A DNA stretch of 62,369 nt from Blautia caecimuris (GCF_024622975.1 NZ_JANJZT010000024.1:1-62369), one strand, 5' to 3'. Positions 1-9,387 are shown, counted from the stretch's first letter. Made by a program: numbers and translations. Notes: a model not told the origin generated them from the sequence alone.

Positions 1-18
1 TTTTTCTTCTTTGTTCAT
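1..18 (-). CDS. First codons of a gene running off the left edge
   Basis: Reading leftward, an ATG at 18-16 follows a good ribosome binding site (AGGAGG about 13 bases upstream, around 31-36). Only MNKEEK is visible, so no function can be assigned. It lies downstream of the response-regulator-type promoter at 125-153, which suggests it belongs to the same regulon as the ABC modules to its right. Confidence 0.55.
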
Positions 19-124
19 AGTGTATAGAATACCTCCTGAGTTTTAAGGAGATTGTAGCAGAATAAAAAATGAAAAAACAGATACGGATGATTACTTACTT
101 ACCCCCCAATATTGATTTACCACA

Positions 125-153
125 AGCATAAACTACAAATGTTACACAAATGT
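125..153 (-). promoter_or_regulatory. Response regulator box and -10 for the left-edge gene
   Basis: On the minus strand ACATTT is repeated with an 11-bp period (plus 137-142 and 148-153) and is followed after exactly 6 bp by TATGCT (plus 125-130). This is the geometry of the four other sites at 3650, 7137, 9298 and 11182. It is typical of OmpR/PhoB-type regulators, whose direct repeats replace the -35 element. Binding is inferred, not shown. Confidence 0.6.
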
Positions 154-237
154 CCGAGGTGCCTTCGATTTCGACAAAAAAACAGGCTGAATTGTTACAA
201 CGCTCGGACATTTCAAAAATTTCTTTGAGAAATGGCG

Positions 238-267
238 AAAAAAGCGGGGCAGCACACGCCGCCCCGC
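238..267 (-). terminator. Intrinsic terminator after ABC permease 1
   Basis: Minus-strand stem GCGGGGC-x-GC / GC-x-GCCCCGC with a four-base loop, followed by six T. It lies 14 bases past the stop of the permease gene. Confidence 0.85.
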
Positions 268-280
268 CAATCCTAAAAGG

Positions 281-2671
281 TTATTCCATTGCCCGCATTT
301 GTTCTGTTAATGAACGCTTTTTCAAATCCCGTATTTCCCATACAGAAAGAATCAACTGTAAAAGAATCAATATTAGTAGATATCCACCTATCTGCATTGT
401 TGGAAATTGATATGAGAGATTTGGCATACCGAATAGAATACCAACAGCTTTGCTTACAGGAATAGCTATGGGAATACCAACCAAAAGAACGATTCCAAAT
501 GAAACAAGTACATATAGCAATCCCTCTGTTATGAGAGAACGATATAATTGTTTTAGGCTTAATCCAACAGAGCGTAATGTACTGATTTCCTGTTTACGCG
601 CTTGATGGTTAGAGAGCGTCATATTGATTAGATTGATTATTCCAAACAGCAAAATTAGTAATGACAGCATTTGCAAACTTCCAAACAATAAGTTCATAGA
701 AGATTCCATGTACTCTACAACATCATTATAGCTGCAAATAGAAAGCCCCTTTTCTTTAGAGGTAATTTTCTGCTGAATGGCTGATTCTATTTCATCATTA
801 TAAGTTTTATCAGTTATGATCTCCCATGAGTAAGCAAAATTTTCTGTGTTTGTGAATAGTTGTTGTGCAAGTTCTTGTGTAATTATAAGATTCGCTGGAT
901 CAATAGCATCTGTACCGTTTTCGGTTCCGACAAAGCTCTTATCAAAGAAACCGGAAACAATACATTCTATTTCCTCTCCACTATTTGTAATCTTTATAGG
1001 CGTCCCTTTTGTAATCCCCAGTTCCATATATCCATCTGTCAATAAAACTTCAAACTGGTTCTTAGGCATTTGTCCATCTATCAAATGTTGTTCAACAAAG
1101 CTAAAATTACCTTCTGTACTTTGAACCGAAATTATATCACACATTCCCTCAGTAGCATTTCCATTGATAGAATAATGACACATTCCTACCGAATCTCTAA
1201 GTGGTATAATCTTTTGGATTCCTTTAGTATTCAAAAGTTCTTCTTTCAAAGATTCATTTAGCGGATTATTTGTTTCGTTTTTTCCAACTGATTCTTCAGA
1301 AAGATATATACGGAAGCTTCCGCCGTTTACAAAAAACTTTTCACGGACAAATTGTTCTGGCGTATTACTAACTGCTGCGGATGCAGATATAAATAAGAGT
1401 AATCCTCCAAATATCAAGGAAAGCAATGTACTGGCTGTCTTTTTCTTATCGCGTCCAAGATTTAATAGAGCTAAAGAGTAAGGTGAAATTTTCTTATTAT
1501 GTTTTCGAGATTGCATCGGAGCATTTCGATAAGCTATATATCGTACTGCCTCAATAGGGGAAGTAGTTGCCGCAATTTTAAGCGGCTTGCGAACAGATAA
1601 TTTCACCATAAGAGTGCAAATGATGGAAACACCTATCATTACAAAAGGAATATTGATAGGAGAAAATCCGCTGGAAAATTCATTACTTCCCAAAACAGTT
1701 CCGACAATCGCACCCAAAACAATACCCGGAGGGATTCCAAGCCATGATAAATATCTACTTTCATAGTTTATCATTTTCTTTATCTGTAATGCAGTTGTAC
1801 CTAAAGTGCGTAACTGTCCGAAATTTCTTATTTTTTCATTGATAGAAATTCTGAAAATACTTTGGATTACCGTTATACCGGCAAATAATACCAACACGGA
1901 CAAACTTACAAAAGTTAGTATATTTTCAAATGACAATCCCATATTCTCTCTAAAAAAGAGAAAACTTAAGCTATAATCAGCACCAATTTCTTTTCCAATA
2001 GAAGCAATTCTTTCTTTTAGAATTTCTTTTGATGTTGAATCTGCATCAGCAAAACAAACATAACTTTGGTATTTTTCAGGATTATAATTAGGGCTATTTT
2101 CTACAAACGATTTTGATATATAGCACGAGTAATTGCCCTGTGATTCAGTCGAGCTTTCCGTAATCCCAGAAATCACAAAATCTTGTGATTTTCCGTTTAT
2201 TTGAAAAGAAATTTTATCTCCGATTGCAGTATTAGAAAAATATTTGTTCACCATTTCACGGTCAACTGCAATTTCATTTTCTTTAGATGGCATAGTCCCA
2301 TCTTTTAGTGTAAATTGATTTCGGGCAATATAGCATGCCGCGTCATCCATATATGCCAAATACAATGAATATCCCTCTGGCATTTTTATTTCTCCCAGAT
2401 TGTAAAGCGACGCTACCGTTTCGATTTCTGGTTGATGACGAAGTTTTTCAATTTTATCCTCTGTCAGATTATCATAGCTGGCTTGAAAAGTGGCCATATT
2501 ATTTTGAGATTCCTGAAAAGCAAAAAATAATGTTCCACACATTGACATCAAAAACGCTGCCAGTGAAATAGCAATTATTATCATAAAATTCCGGCGCTTC
2601 TCGCTTTGCAAACTTTTCTTTGCCAGCTTCTTTGTAATGGCGCTGGTATCATTTTCAAAAGGCCATGTCAT
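281..2671 (-). CDS. FtsX-family ABC transporter permease (module 1)
   Basis: A 796-residue membrane protein with two FtsX-like halves. One membrane segment is near residue 30, an extracytoplasmic domain follows, then a three-helix group around residues 255-370. A second segment near 415 is followed by another extracytoplasmic domain and a C-terminal helix group around 690-785. It contains the FtsX-type stretch GQLRTLGTT. The first 17 residues (MTWPFENDTSAITKKLA) are shared exactly with the two other permeases at 3735 and 7234, while the rest is diverged. It follows its ATPase gene by 14 bases and would form a MacB/BceAB-like transporter with it. Substrate is unknown; peptide antibiotic sensing or efflux is inferred from the neighbouring two-component system. 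Confidence 0.9.
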   Translation of the reverse strand: MTWPFENDTSAITKKLAKKSLQSEKRRNFMIIIAISLAAFLMSMCGTLFFAFQESQNNMATFQASYDNLTEDKIEKLRHQPEIETVASLYNLGEIKMPEGYSLYLAYMDDAACYIARNQFTLKDGTMPSKENEIAVDREMVNKYFSNTAIGDKISFQINGKSQDFVISGITESSTESQGNYSCYISKSFVENSPNYNPEKYQSYVCFADADSTSKEILKERIASIGKEIGADYSLSFLFFRENMGLSFENILTFVSLSVLVLFAGITVIQSIFRISINEKIRNFGQLRTLGTTALQIKKMINYESRYLSWLGIPPGIVLGAIVGTVLGSNEFSSGFSPINIPFVMIGVSIICTLMVKLSVRKPLKIAATTSPIEAVRYIAYRNAPMQSRKHNKKISPYSLALLNLGRDKKKTASTLLSLIFGGLLLFISASAAVSNTPEQFVREKFFVNGGSFRIYLSEESVGKNETNNPLNESLKEELLNTKGIQKIIPLRDSVGMCHYSINGNATEGMCDIISVQSTEGNFSFVEQHLIDGQMPKNQFEVLLTDGYMELGITKGTPIKITNSGEEIECIVSGFFDKSFVGTENGTDAIDPANLIITQELAQQLFTNTENFAYSWEIITDKTYNDEIESAIQQKITSKEKGLSICSYNDVVEYMESSMNLLFGSLQMLSLLILLFGIINLINMTLSNHQARKQEISTLRSVGLSLKQLYRSLITEGLLYVLVSFGIVLLVGIPIAIPVSKAVGILFGMPNLSYQFPTMQIGGYLLILILLQLILSVWEIRDLKKRSLTEQMRAME

Positions 2672-2685
2672 AGCTTGCCACCTCC

Positions 2686-3360
2686 TTACTCCACAATCTT
2701 TCCGTCCTCAATGCGGACAATCCGATCTGCAAGGCGGGCTATGTCGTCATTGTGGGTAATCATCACGACAGTTTGCCGAAACTCTGCGCTGGTGCGCTTG
2801 ATAAGCCCCAGCACCTCGGCGCTGGTCTTGCTGTCAAGGTTGCCGGTCGGCTCGTCGGCCAGCACAATAGCCGGTTTGGTAATCAGGGCGCGGGCAATCG
2901 CCACACGCTGCTGCTGGCCGCCGGAAAGATTGTTCGGCATATTTTTCAGTTTATCTTCCAGCCCCAGCAGGTGAACGATCTCGTCCAAAAACTTCTGATC
3001 CACCGTGTCCCCGTCCAGCTCCACCGGCAGGACGATGTTCTCATACACATTCAGGATAGGAACAAGGTTATAGTTCTGGAAGATAAAGCCGATGTTGCGG
3101 CGGCGGAAGATGGTAAGCTGTTCGTCGTTCATTTTCGACAGTTCTTTGTCCCGGACAATCACATTGCCGGAAGTAGGGGTGTCCAGCCCGCCCATCATGT
3201 GAAGCAGGGTGGACTTGCCGCTGCCGGAGGTTCCCACAACGGCCACAAATTCGCCGTCATTTACAGAGAAGTTCACGCCGTCAAGGGCGCGGGTGATATT
3301 CGGCTCTGTACCGTAATACTTTTTCAGGTCGATAGTCTGTAAAATTCTCATAAAATTCAA
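2686..3360 (-). CDS. ABC transporter ATPase (module 1)
   Basis: A 224-residue ATPase of the LolD/MacB/BceA group. It has Walker A GTSGSGKST near residue 42, the signature LSGGQQQR near 144, Walker B followed by DEPTGNLD near 167, and a switch histidine in MITHND. It should power the FtsX permease encoded just downstream. It differs from the second copy at 6173-6847 by one residue (THND versus THNN), so the two arose by recent duplication or are kept alike by gene conversion. Its start overlaps the end of the preceding 86-residue gene by 4 bases. Confidence 0.95.
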   Translation of the reverse strand: MNFMRILQTIDLKKYYGTEPNITRALDGVNFSVNDGEFVAVVGTSGSGKSTLLHMMGGLDTPTSGNVIVRDKELSKMNDEQLTIFRRRNIGFIFQNYNLVPILNVYENIVLPVELDGDTVDQKFLDEIVHLLGLEDKLKNMPNNLSGGQQQRVAIARALITKPAIVLADEPTGNLDSKTSAEVLGLIKRTSAEFRQTVVMITHNDDIARLADRIVRIEDGKIVE

Positions 3361-3617
3361 TCCTTTCTTTGTTTGTTGTAAATGCGGAACGCTGCTGCGC
3401 CGGTGGCCGCCAACTGTACCAGAATCAGCACAGCGAACAGTCCGAAGCTCTCATAGTAGAACAGTTCATCCCAAAACAGGAGAACATCACAGAGGGCAGT
3501 CAAGGCAACCGTCCAGCGGATGTGCTGGGCCAGCCTTTGCCAGAACGCCAGCACAAGGACAGCGGGCGGGACGATCAGCAACGTCAGATTCAAAATCAAG
3601 GTCGGGGTCAGTTCCAT
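3357..3617 (-). CDS. Small membrane protein of ABC module 1
   Basis: An 86-residue protein with three hydrophobic segments (about 8-25, 32-50 and 56-76) and a short basic tail. No family was recognised. It is the first gene after the regulated promoter, has a GAGGAGG ribosome binding site, and overlaps the ATPase gene by 4 bases. It is almost identical to the copy at 6844-7104. Position suggests a transporter accessory subunit, but this is inference only. Confidence 0.8.
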   Translation of the reverse strand: MELTPTLILNLTLLIVPPAVLVLAFWQRLAQHIRWTVALTALCDVLLFWDELFYYESFGLFAVLILVQLAATGAAAFRIYNKQRKD

Positions 3618-3649
3618 TGCGTCGCCTCCTCACTTTTGTTGATAAGGTC

Positions 3650-3678
3650 ATTGTAAAACCCAAATGTCCGCGAAATGT
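3650..3678 (-). promoter_or_regulatory. Response regulator box and -10, ABC module 1
   Basis: Minus-strand ACATTT-N5-ACATTT (plus 3662-3678) with 6 bp to TACAAT (plus 3650-3655). It is followed by the GAGGAGG and ATG of the 86-residue gene. No good -35 hexamer is present, as expected of an activator-dependent promoter. Confidence 0.75.
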
Positions 3679-3734
3679 TACAGTGGCCAGCCGGGAATGG
3701 CCGTCCGCCGTATTTCTTGGATATTTCAAACGCT

Positions 3735-6158
3735 TTATTCGATTTCCCGCAATCTCTCCACAATAGACTTTTTCTGAAGGAGATAAATTGCCGCCTTTGT
3801 TATAACCGCTGGCATGATAAGGACGATAACTGCATAGAAAAGTGCAAACCAAATCGGATAGGCCCAATGCAGATAGCTCATTCCTATGCTGTTCAGCCCA
3901 CGAATCAGCATAAGCCCTAAAAGCCCACCGGCTAACAAGGTGATAATGATGTTCCACACGGCAATCAATCCCGCCTCACATTGTACCATGTGATTAAGCT
4001 GCCGCTTTGTCATACCAATAGACTGTAAAACAGACAATTCCTGCTTTCGGGTCATAATATTTGTCACCAGCGTATTGATTAGACTAATCAGGCTGAACAT
4101 CATAATAAAAATGCTAATGCCAATAATCGAGGTCAAAAGAGTGTTATACATTCCTGCCTTGCTATTGATAGAATCCCTCAAAGTACGCATTTGCAGATTA
4201 TTCGAGCTGGAAACTATGGAATTTAATTGCTGCGTGATTTCTGCTTCTTTGGAGTCCCATTCTGTCGAAAGAAGTACCTCCGAATTGATATTATATCCCT
4301 CCGGCAGCATGGTGCGAATAAGTTCATCCGGCATTAAAAACCAACCAGATACGCCGAGCGCAGTAAAACACTCTGGATTGCTGTATGCTTTTTCGTTTGA
4401 AATCTCACCGCCGACAGAAAACACATCTTCACGATATTCTGTGCCGTCAAACCATTCAAATTTTATAGTATCGCCGGGCTGAAATTTCCAACCATAAATT
4501 TCTTCTACTGCGTCATTTTTTAAGACAAAGATTTCTTTGTTTTTTACAATGTCTGAATAATTCCTGTCCTTTGTTTCCATGTACTGTGATAGATGTGTAA
4601 ATTCTTCTTCTGTAAATGGAACTATAAAATCCTTGTCACGGCGGCCATTATATTCAAATGTGCAATATAGTTTTTCAAATGGTATTATCCCGTTTACTCC
4701 GCTTACTTGAGAAACCTCCTGCATAAAAGTGTCATTAAGCGGATTGTTGACTTGTACTCCTGCATACCCCAGTTCATTTACTTGTGCTGCATTTTCGGAT
4801 AAATAAATCCGAATTTCTCCATACTCCATGATTCCGTTTCGGGCGTATGCCTCCTGATTAAATGAGGTTAAAAAGGTAGAGCCAACCATAAAGATTATGC
4901 CGCTGATCGCCAGAGAGAAAGAAGTCATCAGAAACTTTTTTCTATTGCGTGAGGTGTTCATTTTTGCCATTGAAAAAGGTGTAATTTTTCTGGACAAGTG
5001 CTTCGGTGTCTTGCAGTTCTGTAATGAGCCTTTTGTCCTATATGCCTCAATAGGCGATACCTTGCCTGCAATTTTAGCAGGCTTACTGATGGAATATAAA
5101 ACAGCGATGTACTCCACCAAAATAATCAGGCCGCCCCAAATGAGAAAGTTCTTCCATGACCATCCCTCGGCATTGAGAATCCCTGCAAAAATTGAGCCGA
5201 TGGCTAACCCCAATGGTGCGCCTATGCAAAACAGTAAAGTCCCCTCTCGTTTTACGATCCGTTTTATCTGTTTGCCCGTAGTTCCGATTGTTCTCAACTG
5301 CCCAAAATACTGAATACGGTTAATGATAGAGATATAGAAAATACTGTATATCACGATCACACCGGCGAACAGCACTACAAGCCCAATACAAAGGGCAATC
5401 AGCATATTTTTCGGATTAAAGGTCAAGGACTGGACAAACGCACTGTTTTCTCCGATACTTGGACGGTCAATGTTACAATCAGCTCCGATTGCATGAATGG
5501 TATCGAGAAATTCATCTGCTGTCATACTTCTGGCGTCCTGTATCTGTGCGGCAGCTACAAATAAAGTATCTTTCAACTGGCTTCCCCGTTCTGCATACCG
5601 TTCAGAGAAATAGACCGGGTACACATCAGAAGTGGAGCCGGTATCTGTAAGACCGGAAAGCACAAAAGATTCTTGCGTCCCGTCATAAAAAGAAAAGGAA
5701 ACCGTGTCGCCAATTTTTAGATTTTCACCAATCCGATCTAAGTAAGAAACATCAACGGCAACCTCATTTTCAGACATAGGATATTGTCCCTCTGAAATTT
5801 CAGCACTTTGGATTTTGCCCTCAGATTGTTCTATATACATCGGCCAGATCACATAATTTTCTATTTCAGAACGCTTGCCGTATTTTGTCACCCTCATTTC
5901 TGAAATCCGACTGTCTTGCCGGAGTGTGTCACATTGCTGCTCTGTAATATCATAAAAAAATACCTGCTGCAAATTCTCCAACTGCCGACTATTTGCAGTC
6001 TGCATGGAAGCAATATACAGCGCCAACCCAGACATCAACGCAACGGAAAGTGAAATCGTCAGGATAATCAAAATATTTCTCATTTTCCCGGACTTTAAGC
6101 TGTTTTTTGCCAGCTTCTTTGTAATGGCGCTGGTATCATTCTCAAAAGGCCATGTCAT
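3735..6158 (-). CDS. FtsX-family ABC transporter permease (module 2)
   Basis: An 807-residue permease with the same two-halved FtsX layout as module 1. A membrane helix near residues 28-50 is followed by an extracytoplasmic domain, a helix group around 255-360 containing GQLRTIGTT, a helix near 415, a second external domain, and C-terminal helices from about 680. The first 17 residues match those of the other two permeases, but the remainder is clearly different from module 1. It follows its ATPase gene by 14 bases. The conserved start and variable body suggest that permease bodies have been exchanged behind a constant front end. Confidence 0.9.
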   Translation of the reverse strand: MTWPFENDTSAITKKLAKNSLKSGKMRNILIILTISLSVALMSGLALYIASMQTANSRQLENLQQVFFYDITEQQCDTLRQDSRISEMRVTKYGKRSEIENYVIWPMYIEQSEGKIQSAEISEGQYPMSENEVAVDVSYLDRIGENLKIGDTVSFSFYDGTQESFVLSGLTDTGSTSDVYPVYFSERYAERGSQLKDTLFVAAAQIQDARSMTADEFLDTIHAIGADCNIDRPSIGENSAFVQSLTFNPKNMLIALCIGLVVLFAGVIVIYSIFYISIINRIQYFGQLRTIGTTGKQIKRIVKREGTLLFCIGAPLGLAIGSIFAGILNAEGWSWKNFLIWGGLIILVEYIAVLYSISKPAKIAGKVSPIEAYRTKGSLQNCKTPKHLSRKITPFSMAKMNTSRNRKKFLMTSFSLAISGIIFMVGSTFLTSFNQEAYARNGIMEYGEIRIYLSENAAQVNELGYAGVQVNNPLNDTFMQEVSQVSGVNGIIPFEKLYCTFEYNGRRDKDFIVPFTEEEFTHLSQYMETKDRNYSDIVKNKEIFVLKNDAVEEIYGWKFQPGDTIKFEWFDGTEYREDVFSVGGEISNEKAYSNPECFTALGVSGWFLMPDELIRTMLPEGYNINSEVLLSTEWDSKEAEITQQLNSIVSSSNNLQMRTLRDSINSKAGMYNTLLTSIIGISIFIMMFSLISLINTLVTNIMTRKQELSVLQSIGMTKRQLNHMVQCEAGLIAVWNIIITLLAGGLLGLMLIRGLNSIGMSYLHWAYPIWFALFYAVIVLIMPAVITKAAIYLLQKKSIVERLREIE

Positions 6159-6172
6159 AGCCTGCCACCTCC

Positions 6173-6847
6173 TTACTCCACAATCTTGCCGTCCTCAATG
6201 CGGACAATCCGATCTGCAAGGCGGGCAATGTCGTTGTTGTGGGTAATCATCACGACAGTTTGCCGGAACTCCGCACTGGTACGCTTGATAAGCCCCAGCA
6301 CCTCGGCGCTGGTCTTACTGTCAAGGTTGCCGGTCGGCTCGTCGGCCAGCACAATAGCCGGTTTGGTAATCAAGGCGCGGGCGATAGCCACACGCTGCTG
6401 CTGGCCGCCGGAAAGATTGTTCGGCATATTTTTCAGTTTATCTTCCAGCCCCAGCAGGTGAACGATCTCGTCCAAAAACTTCTGATCCACCGTGTCCCCG
6501 TCCAGCTCCACCGGCAGGACGATGTTCTCATACACATTCAGGATAGGAACAAGGTTATAGTTCTGGAAGATAAAGCCGATGTTGCGGCGGCGGAAGATGG
6601 TAAGCTGTTCGTCGTTCATTTTCGACAGTTCTTTGTCCCGGACAATCACATTGCCGGAAGTAGGGGTGTCCAGCCCGCCCATCATGTGAAGCAGGGTGGA
6701 CTTGCCGCTGCCGGAGGTTCCCACAACGGCCACAAATTCGCCGTCATTTACAGAGAAGTTCACGCCGTCAAGGGCGCGGGTGATATTCGGCTCTGTACCG
6801 TAATACTTTTTCAGGTCGATAGTCTGTAAAATTCTCATAAAATTCAA
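6173..6847 (-). CDS. ABC transporter ATPase (module 2)
   Basis: A 224-residue ABC ATPase, one residue different from the module 1 copy. Walker A GTSGSGKST, signature LSGGQQQR and Walker B with DEPTGNLD are all intact. It pairs with the permease at 3735-6158. It could also serve the orphan permease at 7234-9267, which has no ATPase gene of its own; this is inferred from the shared permease N-terminus. Confidence 0.95.
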   Translation of the reverse strand: MNFMRILQTIDLKKYYGTEPNITRALDGVNFSVNDGEFVAVVGTSGSGKSTLLHMMGGLDTPTSGNVIVRDKELSKMNDEQLTIFRRRNIGFIFQNYNLVPILNVYENIVLPVELDGDTVDQKFLDEIVHLLGLEDKLKNMPNNLSGGQQQRVAIARALITKPAIVLADEPTGNLDSKTSAEVLGLIKRTSAEFRQTVVMITHNNDIARLADRIVRIEDGKIVE

Positions 6848-7104
6848 TCCTTTCTTTGTTTGTTGTAAATGCGGAACGCTGCTGCGCCGGTGGCCGCCAA
6901 CTGTACCAGAATCAGCACAGCGAACAGTCCGAAGCTCTCATAGTAGAACAGTTCATCCCAAAACAGGAGAACATCACAGAGGGCAGTCAAGGCAACCGTC
7001 CAGCGGATGTGCTGGGCCAGCCTTTGCCAGAACGCCAGCACAAGGGCAACGGGCGGGACGATCAGCAGCGCCAGATTCAAAATCATGGTCGGGGTCAGTT
7101 CCAT
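6844..7104 (-). CDS. Small membrane protein of ABC module 2
   Basis: An 86-residue protein with three hydrophobic segments, differing from the module 1 copy at only a few positions near the N-terminus. First gene of its operon, with a GGAGG site upstream and a 4-base overlap with the ATPase gene. Function unknown. Confidence 0.8.
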   Translation of the reverse strand: MELTPTMILNLALLIVPPVALVLAFWQRLAQHIRWTVALTALCDVLLFWDELFYYESFGLFAVLILVQLAATGAAAFRIYNKQRKD

Positions 7105-7136
7105 TGCAACGCCTCCTCACTTTTGTTGATAAGGTC

Positions 7137-7165
7137 ATTGTAAAACCCAAATGTCCGCGAAATGT
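7137..7165 (-). promoter_or_regulatory. Response regulator box and -10, ABC module 2
   Basis: ACATTT-N5-ACATTT on the minus strand (plus 7149-7165), then 6 bp, then TACAAT (plus 7137-7142). Nearly base-for-base the same as the site at 3650-3678. Confidence 0.75.
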
Positions 7166-7225
7166 TACAGCGGCCAAAAAATTTCATCGAAAATCGGGGT
7201 GAAATGTTACAACGCTCGGACATTT
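7149..7225. repeat. Inter-module repeat with inverted AAATGTCCG ends
   Basis: A 77-bp spacer bounded by AAATGTCCG and its inverse CGGACATTT. It holds two copies of a TGTAACATTTC-like element. The same spacer recurs almost unchanged at 9310-9386, and a decayed version sits at 150-212. It combines the regulator box of one operon with the tail of the previous one and may have served as the recombination unit that spread the modules. Confidence 0.6.
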
Positions 7226-7233
7226 CAAAATTA

Positions 7234-9267
7234 TTATTCAACTACCCTTAATCGAGCTACAATACTTGTTTTTCTAAAATAGCGAAACGAAACATGAGGA
7301 ACTATAATCGCCACAACGCAAATAACAATTCCCTCTAATATCAACGGGAAAATCGTAGGCTGTATTGTAAACAGCCATAAGTCAGGTTGATTAAAGAAAG
7401 TAGGAAGAATTGTATTTGCAACAATAAGAGAGAGAGGTAAACCCATTACACAAATCAGAAATGCGTAAAACAATCCCTCCAATACGGTCAATTTGTTAAT
7501 TTGTTTTTTCGTCATTCCGATGCTCTCTAATGTAGCAAATTCCCGTTGCCGGTTTATAATGCCCGTTATAATGATGTTGGAAAAATTCACAAGCCCGATA
7601 CTTCCTAATAGAAACCCAATAAGGCCACCTATGATAAAAATAGTTTGTTTTAATCCATTCATAGTTTGTGCCAATGTTTCAGACGATGCGTATTCAACGG
7701 TAGGCAAAGAATTGATGTACTCGGTCGCTGGCAAAAAGTGTTCTTTTTCCACATCAAACACATAACTCATTATGGCTGGATTGTTATACAATTCCACAAA
7801 CATCTCATTACTCATATAGAAAATAGGACAATCGCCGCCAACATCAGTGTAGCCAACATTCTTACCCGGAGATTCTACCAATGAAAAATCAACCACTGCA
7901 CGCGCAATTACCGAAACCGTTTTATAAGGCAATCCATCTTTGTAAATGGTAACTTCCTGATTGAGCGGACAAAGAAATTCAGGAGATTCATTTGGGTTGA
8001 TCGCTGAAATTTCTATAACATAGTTTCCACTTTCCAAATATGAGGTTAGTTGCTGTATATCTGTTTCTCCCTCAATGAAATTCAATTTAGGAAGTATTGA
8101 TTTTTCTACCCCGTAAATATTGCAAAGAGGTCGATAATCAACACCGAGTTTTACTGGATAAGTTCTGCCATCAACCATACCACTTCGTATAAGGTGATTA
8201 TCTTCTGTGTATTCGTCTAATACTTCCGTGACCAAACTACCATAATCATAAGTAACACTGACATCATCCAAAGTGTTTTTATAAATTCGACTTCCGTTCA
8301 GCACAGGAATATTATTTTCAATATCAGATATGATTTCATTACTAACAGAATCATCTTTAAATCGAAAACCTTGCACATTAGAAAATGTGTTTGGGCTTGC
8401 CACAACAAAATCAAATGAGGTAACAGAAGATACATATTTTTTAACATCAACACTATTTCCGATTGCGATTGCACTGTTTAGGAGAATAATGCAGAGTATC
8501 ATGGATAAGACGATAAATATGGTACGCTTTGAATTTCTTCTTAAATTTCTCCATGCCATTTCTGTTATTCTATTCTTAAACGAAAGACGATTCTTGTTGG
8601 CACTATGATAATTGTCTTTTTCATAGTATCTGGTTGCCTCAATGGGCGAAATCGTAGCTGCAATTTTGAATGGTTTCTTTATGCTCACCCAAACAGTAAT
8701 CGCACTAAATATCCCGGCAACGACAAAAATAATAGGATTAAAACTCAAGTTCACAGAAAGATTGTGATACTCGCCTTTCATAAAATTAAGAATCCACGGA
8801 AGCATAAGTATTCCTACTATATATCCTAAAATCAACCCAATAGATATACCAATTATAGACAGCCAAAATGCTTGCTTATAAACAATTCGCTTGATTTGCT
8901 TCTCCGTTGTTCCGATTGTTCTTAATAAGCCATATTTCTTTATTTCTTGAACAACAGAAATCTCAAAAATATTGCGAATGAGCAAATAGCCCGTTATTAC
9001 AAAAATCATAATAAAAAACAGGGCTGCTATTATGGCAATCCAATTTACAGATGTACCAGTGGACGGGCTGGTTCCCCTAATTTGCAAAATAGTTGTCTGT
9101 ATAGACTGGATCGCTCCAACACATAAAGTCGTTACAGAAGTAAAAAGCATTGATGTTAAAACGATTGCTATTACAGCAACAATATTTCGTAATTTGTTGG
9201 CTTTGAAGCTTCTTTGCGCCAGCTTCTTTGTAATGGCGCTGGTGTCATTTTCAAAAGGCCATGTCAT
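7234..9267 (-). CDS. FtsX-family ABC permease without its own ATPase (module 3)
   Basis: A 677-residue permease. The start is set at the ATG at 9267, because GGAGGTGATACAACT precedes it and the protein then begins with the shared MTWPFENDTSAITKKLA. An upstream in-frame start would run through the regulator box. Two FtsX-like regions are visible, one with LLRTIGTT around residue 130 and one at the C-terminus. Unlike modules 1 and 2 it lacks a large first extracytoplasmic domain and is about 120-130 residues shorter. No small membrane protein or ATPase gene accompanies it, so it may borrow the ATPase of modules 1 or 2. Confidence 0.88.
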   Translation of the reverse strand: MTWPFENDTSAITKKLAQRSFKANKLRNIVAVIAIVLTSMLFTSVTTLCVGAIQSIQTTILQIRGTSPSTGTSVNWIAIIAALFFIMIFVITGYLLIRNIFEISVVQEIKKYGLLRTIGTTEKQIKRIVYKQAFWLSIIGISIGLILGYIVGILMLPWILNFMKGEYHNLSVNLSFNPIIFVVAGIFSAITVWVSIKKPFKIAATISPIEATRYYEKDNYHSANKNRLSFKNRITEMAWRNLRRNSKRTIFIVLSMILCIILLNSAIAIGNSVDVKKYVSSVTSFDFVVASPNTFSNVQGFRFKDDSVSNEIISDIENNIPVLNGSRIYKNTLDDVSVTYDYGSLVTEVLDEYTEDNHLIRSGMVDGRTYPVKLGVDYRPLCNIYGVEKSILPKLNFIEGETDIQQLTSYLESGNYVIEISAINPNESPEFLCPLNQEVTIYKDGLPYKTVSVIARAVVDFSLVESPGKNVGYTDVGGDCPIFYMSNEMFVELYNNPAIMSYVFDVEKEHFLPATEYINSLPTVEYASSETLAQTMNGLKQTIFIIGGLIGFLLGSIGLVNFSNIIITGIINRQREFATLESIGMTKKQINKLTVLEGLFYAFLICVMGLPLSLIVANTILPTFFNQPDLWLFTIQPTIFPLILEGIVICVVAIIVPHVSFRYFRKTSIVARLRVVE

Positions 9268-9297
9268 AGTTGTATCACCTCCATATTTGATAAGGGT

Positions 9298-9326
9298 ATT
9301 GTAAAACCTAAATGTCCGCGAAATGT
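9298..9326 (-). promoter_or_regulatory. Response regulator box and -10, module 3 permease
   Basis: ACATTT-N5-ACATTT on the minus strand (plus 9310-9326), 6 bp, then TACAAT (plus 9298-9303). Same geometry as the other four sites. Confidence 0.75.
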
Positions 9327-9386
9327 TACAGCGGCCAAAAAATTTCATTGAAAATCGAGGTGAAATGTTACAACGCTCGGACATTT
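9310..9386. repeat. Second copy of the inter-module repeat
   Basis: Differs from 7149-7225 by only a few bases and has the same AAATGTCCG / CGGACATTT ends. It separates the permease 3 operon from the two-component genes. Confidence 0.6.
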
Positions 9387-9387
9387 C

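Noticed and set aside
7149..7225. AAATGTCCG / CGGACATTT ends as terminal inverted repeats of an insertion sequence
   Set aside because: No transposase or target duplication was seen, and the left half is fully explained as the regulator box with fixed distance to a -10.
9268..9384. N-terminal extension of permease 3 beginning MSERCNIS
   Set aside because: It runs through the regulator box and -10 and has no ribosome binding site; the ATG at 9267 has one and gives the shared MTWPFEND start.
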